This document shows, in pieces, positions 1 through 7,217 of a stretch of DNA of 8,978 nucleotides (positions within the stretch are counted from its first letter, which is position 1; the number at the start of each line of letters is the position of its first letter). The DNA is taken from contig JADGQP010000107.1 in assembly GCA_017881705.1 (NCBI GenBank), positions 1 through 8,978 of the forward strand, in the 5' to 3' direction. Made by a program: the position numbers and the translations under genes. Origin of the DNA: Christensenellaceae bacterium. Lineage in GTDB: Bacteria; Bacillota; Clostridia; Christensenellales; Aristaeellaceae. Under the pieces are notes generated by a model, which searched no databases, was not told the origin of the DNA, and saw nothing but the letters and a program-made list of their open reading frames with translations.

Positions 1-1063
1 AGCTCATATCCATGATCTCCGCCGGATGCCCATCCCCCGCCGCGAGGTTCACCAGCCTGCCTTCCGCAAGCAGGTACACGGTTTTTCCGTTGGGTAGCTG
101 ATACCCTTCGATGTTTTTACGTGCGGTAAAATGCGAAACCGCCAGCGCGCGAAGGCCAGCCGCGTCTACTTCCACGTCGAAGTGACCGGCATTGCAAAGG
201 ATTGCGCCGTCTTTCATTTTCAACATATGTTCCGGCGTTACCACGCCCTTGCAGCCTGTAACGGTCACGAAGAAATCGCCCAGTTCGGCAGCCTGTTCCA
301 TGGGCATCACACGAAAACCGTCCATCACAGCCTCGATGGCCTTCACCGGCTCCACCTCGGTCACAATCACTTTCGCGCCCAACCCCTTGGCACGCATGGC
401 CACGCCCTTGCCGCACCAGCCGTATCCGCCCACCACCACGGTACTGCCCGCGATGGTCAGGTTGGTGGTGCGCATGATGCCGTCCCACACGCTTTGGCCG
501 GTACCGTAACGGTTATCAAACAGGTGCTTGCAATCCGCGTCGTTAATGTTGAACATGGGGAAGTTCAGCTTTCCCGCGCGTTCGCGTGCCCGCAAGCGCA
601 GGATGCCCGTGGTGGTTTCCTCGCACCCACCCCGAAGGTGAACCGCCCACTCGGGGTGCTCCTCGTGCAATATCTGCACCAGATCCCCGCCGTCGTCAAT
701 CACCAAATCCGGGCAGACGGAAAGCGCGGTACACTCGTAACGGTGGAAGGTTTCGGCGTCGCATCCATGCGTAGCCAGCACCGTCACCCCGTTTTGAGCC
801 AAAGCGGCGCATACGTCGTCCTGCGTGCTCAGCGGATTGCTGCCCACGGCATAAACCTGCGCGCCGCCCAGACGCAGCGTTTCGGCCAGGTAAGCAGTTT
901 TCGCCTCCAGATGAATGCACACAATCGCCTTCATACCGCGAAACGGCTGATCGCGCAAGAAATTTGCCGCAATACTGTTTAAAACAGGCATATGCCTGCG
1001 CACCCACTCGATTTTTTGTTCGCCCAGCGGCGCCAGGCTTGCGTCGGCAAGGATTGATTCCAT
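1..1063 (-). CDS. ahcY: S-adenosylhomocysteinase, 3' part beyond window
   Basis: This enzyme splits S-adenosylhomocysteine into adenosine and homocysteine with bound NAD+, recycling the product of methyltransferases in the cytosol. The 354 visible codons show the family signatures in order: CIHLEAKTA near residue 50, STQDD, DDGGD (123-127), CEETTTG, the active-site Lys and Asp-Asn within DCKHLFDN, the Rossmann motif GGYGWCGKG (212-220), and NAGHFDVEVD. It lacks the roughly 40-residue insert that many bacterial enzymes carry just before EETTTG, so it is the short type seen in archaea and Thermotoga. The ATG at 1063 was chosen because GGAGGG sits 6 bases upstream; the ATG at 1069 abuts that site. 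The gene has its own promoter and lies behind the trxA terminator, so it is transcribed separately. The C-terminal NAD-binding tail is outside the window. Some short-type relatives prefer S-inosylhomocysteine, and the sequence does not settle this. Confidence 0.95.
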   Translation of the reverse strand, partial: MESILADASLAPLGEQKIEWVRRHMPVLNSIAANFLRDQPFRGMKAIVCIHLEAKTAYLAETLRLGGAQVYAVGSNPLSTQDDVCAALAQNGVTVLATHGCDAETFHRYECTALSVCPDLVIDDGGDLVQILHEEHPEWAVHLRGGCEETTTGILRLRARERAGKLNFPMFNINDADCKHLFDNRYGTGQSVWDGIMRTTNLTIAGSTVVVGGYGWCGKGVAMRAKGLGAKVIVTEVEPVKAIEAVMDGFRVMPMEQAAELGDFFVTVTGCKGVVTPEHMLKMKDGAILCNAGHFDVEVDAAGLRALAVSHFTARKNIEGYQLPNGKTVYLLAEGRLVNLAAGDGHPAEIMDMS

Positions 1064-1069
1064 AGCCAT

Positions 1070-1075
1070 CCCTCC
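1070..1075 (-). promoter_or_regulatory. Ribosome binding site of ahcY
   Basis: GGAGGG on the minus strand lies 6 bases before the ATG at 1063 and directly against the in-frame ATG at 1069. The spacing selects 1063 as the start. Confidence 0.75.
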
Positions 1076-1102
1076 GTTTTCATAGGCGGTTCGTACCGTA
1101 CT

Positions 1103-1131
1103 ATTATAGCAAACGCCGCAGGCAAAACCAA
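1103..1131 (-). promoter_or_regulatory. Sigma-A-type promoter of ahcY
   Basis: A perfect -10 box TATAAT (1108 to 1103), preceded by TGC as a partial extended -10, is spaced 17 bases from a weaker -35 box TTGGTT (1131 to 1126). It sits between the trxA terminator and the ahcY ribosome binding site. The expected transcript start is near 1096, giving a leader of about 30 bases. Confidence 0.75.
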
Positions 1132-1151
1132 CCCGCGTTAGTGCGGAGCGT

Positions 1152-1198
1152 AAAAAAAAGCGAAAACCCGACGGTCTGCTGATCGGTCGGGTTTTCGC
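1152..1198 (-). terminator. Intrinsic terminator after trxA
   Basis: A perfect 13-bp inverted repeat (arms 1186-1198 and 1160-1172, 13-base loop) is followed on the minus strand by a run of eight T at 1159-1152. It starts about 40 bases after the trxA stop and separates trxA from ahcY. The plus-strand side lacks a T-run, so it acts in one direction only. Confidence 0.93.
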
Positions 1199-1237
1199 AC
1201 CATTTACGTGCTCTTAACGTCGCATCTGCTTGGCTTC

Positions 1238-1546
1238 TCAGCCGATCATCTTGCGGATCGCATCTTTACCGCGGGCGCCAACGGCCTGCTGCGCCACCTT
1301 GCCGTCCTTGAGAACGATCAGGGTGGGAATGCTCATTACGCCATACTTAGCCGCCAATTCGGGCGATTCGTCCACGTTGACCTTGCCAACCTTGTACGCG
1401 TCGCTTTCCTCGGCCAGTTCATCCACCAGCGGGCTCACCATCTTGCAGGGGCCGCACCAGTCAGCGTAAAAATCCACAAGCACGGGCTTCGTGCTTTGCA
1501 GGGCCTCGCTCTCAAAATTCGCTTTCGTCAATTTAATAACAGCCAT
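1238..1546 (-). CDS. trxA: Thioredoxin
   Basis: This is a small cytosolic dithiol protein that reduces disulfides in enzymes such as ribonucleotide reductase and peroxiredoxins, and is itself recharged by thioredoxin reductase. The 102 residues match the usual single-domain length. The active site WCGPC spans residues 30-34 with the redox cysteines at 31 and 34. The buried Asp25 lies in VDFYADWC, and the cis-proline is Pro74 in SIPT. There is no signal peptide or membrane segment. AAGGAGGT precedes the ATG by about 6 bases. The gene follows the BTAD-family regulator by 75 bases and has its own candidate promoter, so it may be transcribed alone, with possible read-through because no clear terminator follows the regulator. 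No thioredoxin reductase gene is in the window. Confidence 0.97.
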   Translation of the reverse strand: MAVIKLTKANFESEALQSTKPVLVDFYADWCGPCKMVSPLVDELAEESDAYKVGKVNVDESPELAAKYGVMSIPTLIVLKDGKVAQQAVGARGKDAIRKMIG

Positions 1547-1577
1547 ATAATTACCTCCTTTTATGGGTACCAGTTAT

Positions 1578-1605
1578 TTTATACCCTGAGGCTCGCGCGT
1601 TGAAA
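1578..1605 (-). promoter_or_regulatory. Candidate promoter of trxA
   Basis: A -10-like TATAAA at 1583 to 1578 lies about 20 bases before the trxA ribosome binding site (1553-1559). The -35 is weak: TTTCAA ending near 1600 gives a 16-base spacer. A 6-bp inverted repeat (1595-1600 with 1609-1614) overlaps the -35 region and has no T-run, so it is more likely an incidental or operator-like hairpin than a terminator. Confidence 0.45.
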
Positions 1606-1621
1606 CAGACGCGCCTTAAAA

Positions 1622-2914
1622 TCAGTTGTTCTCATCCGTGGGCATGGAAACTCTTTTTTCCATGGCCGTCAGGCGCGCTGCGTTCTTACCTTGCTCGTTT
1701 TCCATCTGTTTTTTCATGGTGTTGATGTTGGAACTGAGGGGGCCGATACGGTAGCTGAACATCACGTTGGAATTGGGGAACTTTTGGTAGAAGAAGCGCT
1801 TAACGCGCTCCATGACCATATGGCCGCTGTCCATGCTCACAGTCGGCAGGAGCATCGCATATTGCGAAGGGCTAAAGTGCGTGATGGTATCGCCTTTGCG
1901 CAGGTGAGCCTTGAGCACATCGCTGAGGCCTTTCATGATCTCGTCAAGTTTCAGCGGGGAGAGAGGCTCGCCATCAATGCTGGTAATCATGATCATGGCG
2001 ATATACATGGTGGAACCCAGGCGCTCAAGGTTACGCATCTGCATATTGTAGATTTCGCGGAACACCGCGTACTCGCACTCGAACGCACCGTGCACGTCGC
2101 CATATTCCTTTAATTCCTCACGGATTGCATCAATGTTCATATCCAGCGTGTCGCCAGCCTGGATGATCTGCTTATAAAACTCCTGTATACCCTCCGGCGG
2201 TTTCACGCCCAGGTAACGGAAATGCATGTTGGTCACGTGCTTGTACTGCATCAGGGCTTCGTTGTTGCGGTTGGTTTTCACCAATGCCTGCATCAGCTCC
2301 AGGTGCAGCCGTTCGTCAAACGGATCGGTTTCCAGGGCGAAACGGCAATTTTGGATGATTTCCTCATACCGCTCTGCCTTTTTAAGCAGCGTCAGGTATG
2401 CGTACACCATTTTCATGTACTGGCCGTGCAGCATTACGCTGCGACTGATAACCCAATCATCTTGGTCGTTACCGGCGAGCAGGTCGCCCGTGTAGAGGGT
2501 GATAATCTGCTGGTAAAGCTCGTTGGTGCCTTCGTTCAACTCCGGCTGGTTTTCAATCGTCTTGGCAAGATCCTCAAACTCAAACAAATCCACCGTCATA
2601 CCCGGAAGCAACTGAAAATGGTATCCGCCGCGGCTGGCAGCGATGCAGTTGCCAAGCCCCGGGCTGCAGGTGTTGAGAATGGCGCGGAAACGGCTGATAA
2701 GCGTTTTCAGCGCATTTTCCGGGTTGGTGCTTTCCTCGTTGGGCCAAAGCACCTCGATCAGCTTATAATTAAGGATCACCGCGTTGTTTTTCAAGATCAG
2801 GTATTGCAGCAGGGACATGCCCTTTTTGGACTTCGCAATCACCTGGTCGAAGCATTCGTTGTTCACGAACAGGCTAAACCCGCCGAACATACGAATCATA
2901 ATTTGATCGGACAT
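1622..2914 (-). CDS. BTAD-family transcriptional regulator with degenerate GGDEF-like domain
   Basis: This is a 430-residue cytosolic regulator. Residues 1 to about 100 look like an OmpR/SARP winged helix (MFGGFSLFVN near 8-17, then KKGMSLLQYLIL and NPENALKTLISRFR). From V108 (VDLFEFEDL) to about 250 is a bacterial transcriptional activation domain made of helical repeats, with the typical YTGDLL, DPFDERLH and YLGVKPP segments. From about S301 to 400 the pattern matches a GGDEF fold (MYIAMIMIT strand, LRKGDTITHF, then AMLLP), but the signature is replaced by SPSQY at 348-352, so cyclase activity is unlikely. The ATG at 2914 has AAGGAG 6 bases upstream; the same frame is open to 3094, but a promoter lies inside that extension. 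The targets are unknown; the adjacent alcohol dehydrogenase is a candidate. There is no kinase receiver domain and no AAA ATPase domain. Confidence 0.88.
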   Translation of the reverse strand: MSDQIMIRMFGGFSLFVNNECFDQVIAKSKKGMSLLQYLILKNNAVILNYKLIEVLWPNEESTNPENALKTLISRFRAILNTCSPGLGNCIAASRGGYHFQLLPGMTVDLFEFEDLAKTIENQPELNEGTNELYQQIITLYTGDLLAGNDQDDWVISRSVMLHGQYMKMVYAYLTLLKKAERYEEIIQNCRFALETDPFDERLHLELMQALVKTNRNNEALMQYKHVTNMHFRYLGVKPPEGIQEFYKQIIQAGDTLDMNIDAIREELKEYGDVHGAFECEYAVFREIYNMQMRNLERLGSTMYIAMIMITSIDGEPLSPLKLDEIMKGLSDVLKAHLRKGDTITHFSPSQYAMLLPTVSMDSGHMVMERVKRFFYQKFPNSNVMFSYRIGPLSSNINTMKKQMENEQGKNAARLTAMEKRVSMPTDENN

Positions 2915-2920
2915 AGAACT

Positions 2921-2926
2921 CTCCTT
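2921..2926 (-). promoter_or_regulatory. Ribosome binding site fixing the regulator start
   Basis: AAGGAG lies 6 bases before the ATG at 2914. It supports this start over upstream in-frame starts that would add 60 residues with no family similarity. Confidence 0.8.
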
Positions 2927-2971
2927 GCTGGCATTGTTTCGCGTTCCGGCGAATGAAGATGCATTGAACAC

Positions 2972-3000
2972 AGTATAACAATTTAAACTTAAAAGTGCAA
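2972..3000 (-). promoter_or_regulatory. Promoter of the BTAD-family regulator
   Basis: The -10 box TATACT (2977 to 2972) and -35 box TTGCAC (3000 to 2995) are separated by 17 AT-rich bases. The predicted transcript starts near 2965, downstream of any start codon that would give the long 490-residue reading. The surrounding bases 2960-3070 are distinctly AT-rich compared with the coding regions. Confidence 0.6.
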
Positions 3001-3064
3001 GCCGGTTGTAACACGCTATGTAATTTTTTTCAATTTTTGGTTCTACCCAACCGTATATCGCCAT

Positions 3065-3098
3065 AAAAAACGCCCGTTGCCTGTGGTTACACAACGGG
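3065..3098 (-). terminator. Intrinsic terminator after the alcohol dehydrogenase
   Basis: CCCGTTG at 3098-3092 pairs with CAACGGG at 3079-3073. Three further inner pairs (TGT with ACA) sit across a two-base bulge, closed by a 4-base loop. Six T follow after a 2-base gap (3070-3065). It lies about 110 bases beyond the dehydrogenase stop and about 65 bases before the regulator promoter. Confidence 0.8.
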
Positions 3099-3206
3099 TG
3101 GAACCTATACGACGTTTTATGTGGTATGTTTTACGACGTAACCTGCTGCACACGAACCAGTCAAGGCGAACGCCTTTACCGTCAAGCGGCGAATATCGGT
3201 TTTACG
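3099..3206. other. Intergenic stretch with short direct repeat
   Basis: These 108 bases lie between the dehydrogenase stop and its terminator. They contain two copies of TACGACGT (3108-3115 and 3132-3139), 24 bases apart start to start, and a short AAGGC/GCCTT hairpin near 3164-3177. No supported gene is seen on either strand. Confidence 0.4.
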
Positions 3207-4376
3207 TTACTGTGCCAATTTTAAAATTTCCACAATATCCTTGTTGTGCAGCACAATGTATGCGCCAACGGTCGCGTCCTCCGTGGGCAAGGCGCGCGTG
3301 GCCAGCTTATCATAGTCCACGCCAAAAATGCCCGCCTCGCTCAGGCGCGTGGGCATTCCCAGCGATTTGTAGAAGGTTTCCAGCCTTTTCACGCCCTCCA
3401 ACGCAATTTCGGTTTCATCGCCGAAATCCGCCGGTACATCCAGAATCTCCATGGCGAACTGGGCAATCTTGGCGGGATGTTGGACGACAGCGTACTTCAT
3501 CCACGCGGGAAATACAATGGCCAGCCCCGCGCCATGGGCAATATCGTACTCCGCGCTCAGCTCGTGCTCCACCTTATGGCTGCCCCAATCCCCCACGCGG
3601 CCGGTATGCAGTAAAGTATTGTGCGCAAGCGCGCCCGTCCACATCACTTCGGCGCGCGCGTCGTAATCGGTTGGGTTTGCCATGACCAGGAACGCGTTGT
3701 GCAATATGGTTTTCATTCCCGCGGCGATCAGCCGGTCGGTCAGCTCCACGTGCGGCACAAGGGTAAAATAGCGTTCCATCATATGCGCCATAATATCCAC
3801 GCAGCCGCAGGCGGTTTGGTACGGCGGCAGGGTAAACGACCACTCCGGATTGAGGATGGAGAAGGTCGGCACGTTGGTGACGGAGTTAAAGCCGCGTTTG
3901 AGCATTCCGTCCTCATTAGTGATTACGGAGGAATAGCTCATCTCACTGCCTGAGGCGGGAATGGTTAAAATTACGCCCAGCGGCAGAGCCTTTTTCGGCG
4001 TGCGTTTGCCCATATAAAAATCCCATACGTCGCCATTGTCCGGCACGCCGTTGGCGATGCCCTTGGCGGTATCGATCACGCTGCCGCCGCCCAGCGCCAG
4101 CACCAGCCCGATGCCCTCGCGCCGACAGACCGCAATCCCCTCCCGCACCCTCGAAAGCCGCGGGTTGGGTACGATACCACTAATTTCCCAGACCTGAATA
4201 TGGTTTTCCGTGAGGATGGCGATCACCTGGTCGTACAAGCCGTTTCGCTTCACGCTGCCCCCGCCGTATACCAAAAGCGCCTTGTCGCCGTATTTTACAG
4301 CTTCCTCCCCCAGGTGGGAAAGTGCGGTTTTCCCGAAAATCATCTTCGCGGGGTTTTGAAAAACAAAATCGATCAT
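3207..4376 (-). CDS. Iron-containing alcohol dehydrogenase, YqhD/BdhA-like
   Basis: This cytosolic dehydrogenase most likely reduces aldehydes such as butyraldehyde to alcohols, a fermentative electron sink. Its 389 residues are the family's usual length. The N-terminal Rossmann-like half carries GGGS at 38-41 (YGGGSVKRNGLYDQV) and a second GGGSVIDTAKG near 95. In NADPH-dependent YqhD and butanol dehydrogenases the first GGGS favours NADPH over NADH. The helical C-terminal half carries the metal ligands Asp194 and His198 in CVDIMAH, His267 in SHKVEHE and His281 in DIAHGAG, the same spacing as in E. coli YqhD. AAGGAGA sits about 8 bases before the ATG. The gene stands alone between its own promoter and a terminator, with the BTAD regulator next downstream. 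The physiological substrate cannot be read from sequence. Confidence 0.94.
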   Translation of the reverse strand: MIDFVFQNPAKMIFGKTALSHLGEEAVKYGDKALLVYGGGSVKRNGLYDQVIAILTENHIQVWEISGIVPNPRLSRVREGIAVCRREGIGLVLALGGGSVIDTAKGIANGVPDNGDVWDFYMGKRTPKKALPLGVILTIPASGSEMSYSSVITNEDGMLKRGFNSVTNVPTFSILNPEWSFTLPPYQTACGCVDIMAHMMERYFTLVPHVELTDRLIAAGMKTILHNAFLVMANPTDYDARAEVMWTGALAHNTLLHTGRVGDWGSHKVEHELSAEYDIAHGAGLAIVFPAWMKYAVVQHPAKIAQFAMEILDVPADFGDETEIALEGVKRLETFYKSLGMPTRLSEAGIFGVDYDKLATRALPTEDATVGAYIVLHNKDIVEILKLAQ

Positions 4377-4411
4377 TTCACAGTTCTCCTTCCATTGGAC
4401 GTTACAGTACG

Positions 4412-4440
4412 ATTATACAATGCCCACGCGCCCCCGTAAA
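4412..4440 (-). promoter_or_regulatory. Promoter of the alcohol dehydrogenase
   Basis: A perfect -10 box TATAAT (4417 to 4412) and a good -35 box TTTACG (4440 to 4435) are spaced 17 bases apart, directly downstream of the oadA terminator. The expected transcript start is near 4405, about 15 bases before the ribosome binding site. Confidence 0.78.
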
Positions 4441-4446
4441 GGGAAC

Positions 4447-4466
4447 AAGCCGATACTGCGCGGCTT
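4447..4466. promoter_or_regulatory. Inverted repeat upstream of the dehydrogenase promoter
   Basis: AAGCCG (4447-4452) and CGGCTT (4461-4466) form a 6-bp inverted repeat with an 8-base spacer, ending 7 bases upstream of the -35 box. There is no T-run, so it is not a terminator. It could be an activator site, but a repeat this short can arise by chance. Confidence 0.25.
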
Positions 4467-4485
4467 AACCATAACCGAACAGCAC

Positions 4486-4523
4486 AAAAAGATCGCCCAA
4501 ACGGTATAATCGTTTGGGCAATC
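4486..4523 (-). terminator. Intrinsic terminator of the decarboxylase operon
   Basis: A 13-bp stem (4511-4523 with 4491-4503, one G-U pair) with a 7-base loop is followed by TTTTT at 4490-4486 on the minus strand. It begins 14 bases after the oadA stop and closes the five-gene operon. Confidence 0.94.
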
Positions 4524-4536
4524 TGGAGTGCGCTTT

Positions 4537-5937
4537 TTATACGGGCATGGTTTTCTGTTGTTTATCCAGCATCGTGCTGTCCACACCGAGTTGCTTGGCC
4601 TGCCTGTATTGGAAGTACTTAATGGCAACCTGCGGGAAGAGCGCGTAACTGAGTACGTCTTCTTCCTGCTGGTAGTAATCGCGGATCTCTGCGCGGTACT
4701 TGTCCAGTTCGGGCGGGATATCGTCGGCGGGGCGGTGCGTAATTACTTTAGCGTCGCCGATAACCTTCTTGCGGACTTCTTCGTTCACCTTGGCGGGCAG
4801 GAGACCGTATTCGCCGCGCAGCAGCGCCTTGGACTCCTTGGTAACCATTTTATAGCGCTCGCCGCCCAGAACATTCATAACCGCCTGTGTGCCCACGATC
4901 TGGCTGGTGGGGGTCACCAGCGGCGGATAGCCGAAGTCCTCGCGTACACGCGGTACTTCCGCGAGCACGTCGTAATACTTGTCCATGGCGTTACTTTCTT
5001 TCAGCTGGCCGATCAGGTTGCTGAGCATCCCGCCGGGAACCTGATAAAGCAAGGTGTTCGCATCGGTCGCCAACACGCGGGCAGGGTCACGCCAGCCTTC
5101 CTTGGTCAGTTCGTCGGCTACACCGCGGAAATAGCCGGCCAGGTCGATTAAGAGCTTCAGGTCCAGCCCGGTATCGTACTCGGTGCCCCTGAGCGTCGCC
5201 ACAAGCGCTTCGGTAGACGGCTGCGAGGTGCCGCCGCCCAGCGGGGACAGGGCGGTGTCGATCACGTCCACGCCCGCTTCCACAGCCTTCAGCAGCGTCA
5301 TGGCGCCGGTGCCGGTGGTGTCGTGCGTGTGTAGCACGATGGGCAGGTTCGTTTCGGCCTTCAGGCGCTTCACAAGGCTGTACGCGGAGTAGGGCAGCAG
5401 CAGGTTTGCCATGTCCTTAATGCAGATAATATCCGCGCCCATCTTGGCAATCTCTGCTGCGAGCTTAACAAAGTAATCCTCGGTATGCACGGGGCTGATG
5501 GTGTAGCTCATGGCGACTTCCGCGATGCCCTTATACTTCTTGGTGGCCTTCACAGCGGTTTCCATGTTGCGCAAGTCGTTGAGCGCGTCAAAGCAGCGGA
5601 TGATATCGCATCCGTTTTCCACGGTCTTCTTTACGAAGAAATCCACCACGTCGTCGGCGTAATGCTTGTAGCCCAGAATGTTCTGGCCGCGCAGCAGCAT
5701 TTGCAGCTTGGTGTTGGGCAGGCCCTTGCGCAGCGTGCGCAGGCGCTCCCACGGATCCTCGTTCAGGAAACGGAGGCAGGTATCGAACGTTGCGCCCCCC
5801 CAGCACTCCAACGAATAATAACCCACCTTATCCAGCTTTTCAAACGCGGGCTCCATTTGGGAGATCCGCATACGCGTCGCGGCCTGGCTTTGGTGCGCGT
5901 CGCGTAAAATCGTATCGGTAATTCCGACTTTGGCCAT
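4537..5937 (-). CDS. oadA: Oxaloacetate decarboxylase alpha / transcarboxylase 5S-type carboxyltransferase
   Basis: This subunit moves the carboxyl group between a 2-oxo acid (oxaloacetate/pyruvate) and biotin on a carrier protein. The 466 residues form a TIM barrel followed by the PYC/OADA C-terminal domain. The visible catalytic residues are metal ligand Asp13 in LRDAHQS, Lys174 in CIKDMAN (the lysine that is carboxylated in this family), and His203 and His205 in LHTHDTTG. WGGATFD and ALSPLGGGTSQPS are also typical. The protein ends with no biotinyl domain, whereas classic OadA of about 590 residues carries one; here the carrier is the separate gene three positions earlier in the window's operon order. 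AAAGGAGA lies about 8 bases before the ATG. It is the last gene of the operon, 28 bases after oadB. Without its partners it could equally be called pyruvate carboxylase subunit B or transcarboxylase 5S. Confidence 0.93.
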   Translation of the reverse strand: MAKVGITDTILRDAHQSQAATRMRISQMEPAFEKLDKVGYYSLECWGGATFDTCLRFLNEDPWERLRTLRKGLPNTKLQMLLRGQNILGYKHYADDVVDFFVKKTVENGCDIIRCFDALNDLRNMETAVKATKKYKGIAEVAMSYTISPVHTEDYFVKLAAEIAKMGADIICIKDMANLLLPYSAYSLVKRLKAETNLPIVLHTHDTTGTGAMTLLKAVEAGVDVIDTALSPLGGGTSQPSTEALVATLRGTEYDTGLDLKLLIDLAGYFRGVADELTKEGWRDPARVLATDANTLLYQVPGGMLSNLIGQLKESNAMDKYYDVLAEVPRVREDFGYPPLVTPTSQIVGTQAVMNVLGGERYKMVTKESKALLRGEYGLLPAKVNEEVRKKVIGDAKVITHRPADDIPPELDKYRAEIRDYYQQEEDVLSYALFPQVAIKYFQYRQAKQLGVDSTMLDKQQKTMPV

Positions 5938-5965
5938 TGTGAAAATCTCCTTTCAAACGTACGGT

Positions 5966-7213
5966 TTACGCACCGAAAATACTCAGCAGAACACCCGCGG
6001 CGATCGCGGTGCCGATAACGCCGGCCACGTTGGGGCCCATCGCGTGCATCAGCAGGAAGTTGCCGGGGTTGGCTTTCTGGCCTTCCACCTGGCTTACGCG
6101 CGCTGCCATAGGCACGGCGGATACACCAGCGGAACCAATGAGCGGGTTAATTTTCCCGCCGGACATTTTGTTCATCACTTTGGCAAGCAATACGCCGCCC
6201 GCGGTGCCAAAGGCAAACGCAAACATGCCCAGCACGATGATCTCAAGCGTTTTTACATTCAGGAAGGTCTGCGCGTTCGCCGTGGCGCCAACCGTGACGC
6301 CCAGGAAGATCACGACGATGTTGTTCAGATCGTTCTCGGACGTCTTACTCAGGCGTTCTACCACGCCGCTTTCCCTAAAGAGGTTGCCCAGCATCAGCAT
6401 GCCGATCAGCGGGGCAGCCGCGGGCAGCATCAGGCTAACGATGATGGTCACCGCGATGGGGAAGAGGATCCGTTCGCGTTTGCTGACGGGGCGAAGCTGC
6501 TCCATCACAATCATACGTTCCTTCTTGGTGGTCAATAAACGCATGATAGGCGGCTGAATCACGGGAACGAGTGCCATGTAGCTGTACGCGGCCACAGCGA
6601 TGGGGCCCAGCAGATGGGGCGCGAGCTTGCCGGTGAGGTAAATGGCCGTGGGGCCGTCCGCGCCGCCGATGATGCCGATGGCGCTTGCTTCAGCAGCCGT
6701 AAACCCAAGCAGAAGCGCGCCAATCAATGTGGTAAAAACGCCCAGCTGTGCCGCGGCGCCAAGCAACAGGCTCTTGGGGTTGGCAATCAGGGGGCCGAAA
6801 TCGGTCATCGCGCCGACGCCCAGAAAGATCAGCGGGGGGTAAATCTCCAGCACCACGCCTTGATACAGGTAGTACAGCAGACCGCCTACCTGCTTGGTGT
6901 ACTGGTATACCGTCGAGCCGTCCGCAAGGATTACGGGTATGCCTGAGTTTCCATTATGGGTTGCTTCGTTAAAGTATTGGTACGTCGGGCCGTTCATCAG
7001 CCCTGCCAGCGGCAGGTTGGCCAGCAGCATACCAAACGCTATCGGCAAAAGCAGCAGGGGCTCGTATTTTTTAACGATCGCAAGGTACATCAGTAAGCAG
7101 GCGACGCCGATCATAATCAAATTTCCCGGCGAGCTGATCAGCGCCGAAAAGCCCGATGTTTGTGCCAGTTTCACTAGACTTTCGCCAATATTGATACTTT
7201 GCATGGTCGTCAA
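5966..7213 (-). CDS. oadB: Na+-translocating decarboxylase beta subunit
   Basis: This integral membrane subunit decarboxylates carboxybiotin and uses the energy to export Na+. The 415 residues are mostly hydrophobic helices with the family hallmarks: GGADGPT with Asp186 (equivalent to the essential Asp203 of Klebsiella OadB) and the segment [17 protein letters not shown], where Asn356, Gly360, Ser365 and Arg372 keep the exact spacing of Klebsiella Asn373, Gly377, Ser382 and Arg389. The Na+ pathway therefore looks intact. The start is probably TTG at 7213, since GAGGG lies 6 bases upstream; the ATG at 7204 is too far from it. It lies 38 bases after the biotin carrier and 28 before oadA. The subunit is interchangeable in name with MmdB and GcdB, because the family does not reveal which acid is decarboxylated. 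Confidence 0.95.
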   Translation of the reverse strand: MTTMQSINIGESLVKLAQTSGFSALISSPGNLIMIGVACLLMYLAIVKKYEPLLLLPIAFGMLLANLPLAGLMNGPTYQYFNEATHNGNSGIPVILADGSTVYQYTKQVGGLLYYLYQGVVLEIYPPLIFLGVGAMTDFGPLIANPKSLLLGAAAQLGVFTTLIGALLLGFTAAEASAIGIIGGADGPTAIYLTGKLAPHLLGPIAVAAYSYMALVPVIQPPIMRLLTTKKERMIVMEQLRPVSKRERILFPIAVTIIVSLMLPAAAPLIGMLMLGNLFRESGVVERLSKTSENDLNNIVVIFLGVTVGATANAQTFLNVKTLEIIVLGMFAFAFGTAGGVLLAKVMNKMSGGKINPLIGSAGVSAVPMAARVSQVEGQKANPGNFLLMHAMGPNVAGVIGTAIAAGVLLSIFGA

Positions 7214-7217
7214 TTCA

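Noticed and set aside
131..982. Long plus-strand open frame (283 codons) opposite ahcY
   Set aside because: It is antisense to a clear S-adenosylhomocysteinase frame, has no recognisable motif or ribosome binding site, and is rich in His, Arg and Ala as expected from the reverse of GC-rich coding DNA.
1595..1614. Hairpin after the regulator gene as a terminator
   Set aside because: The stem is only 6 bp and is not followed by a T-run on the minus strand.
1859..1873. Active diguanylate cyclase call for the regulator's C-terminal domain
   Set aside because: The GGDEF signature position reads SPSQY, so substrate and metal-binding residues are missing.
2222..2956. Plus-strand open frame (244 codons) opposite the regulator
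   Set aside because: It mirrors the BTAD regulator frame, shows no family pattern and has no ribosome binding site.
4528..5151. Plus-strand open frame (207 codons) opposite oadA
   Set aside because: It is antisense to conserved oadA codons and starts inside the operon's terminator region with no start signals.
4537..5937. Truncated oadA that has lost its biotin domain by mutation
   Set aside because: The frame ends cleanly before a strong terminator and the biotin carrier is encoded separately in the same operon, a normal split arrangement.
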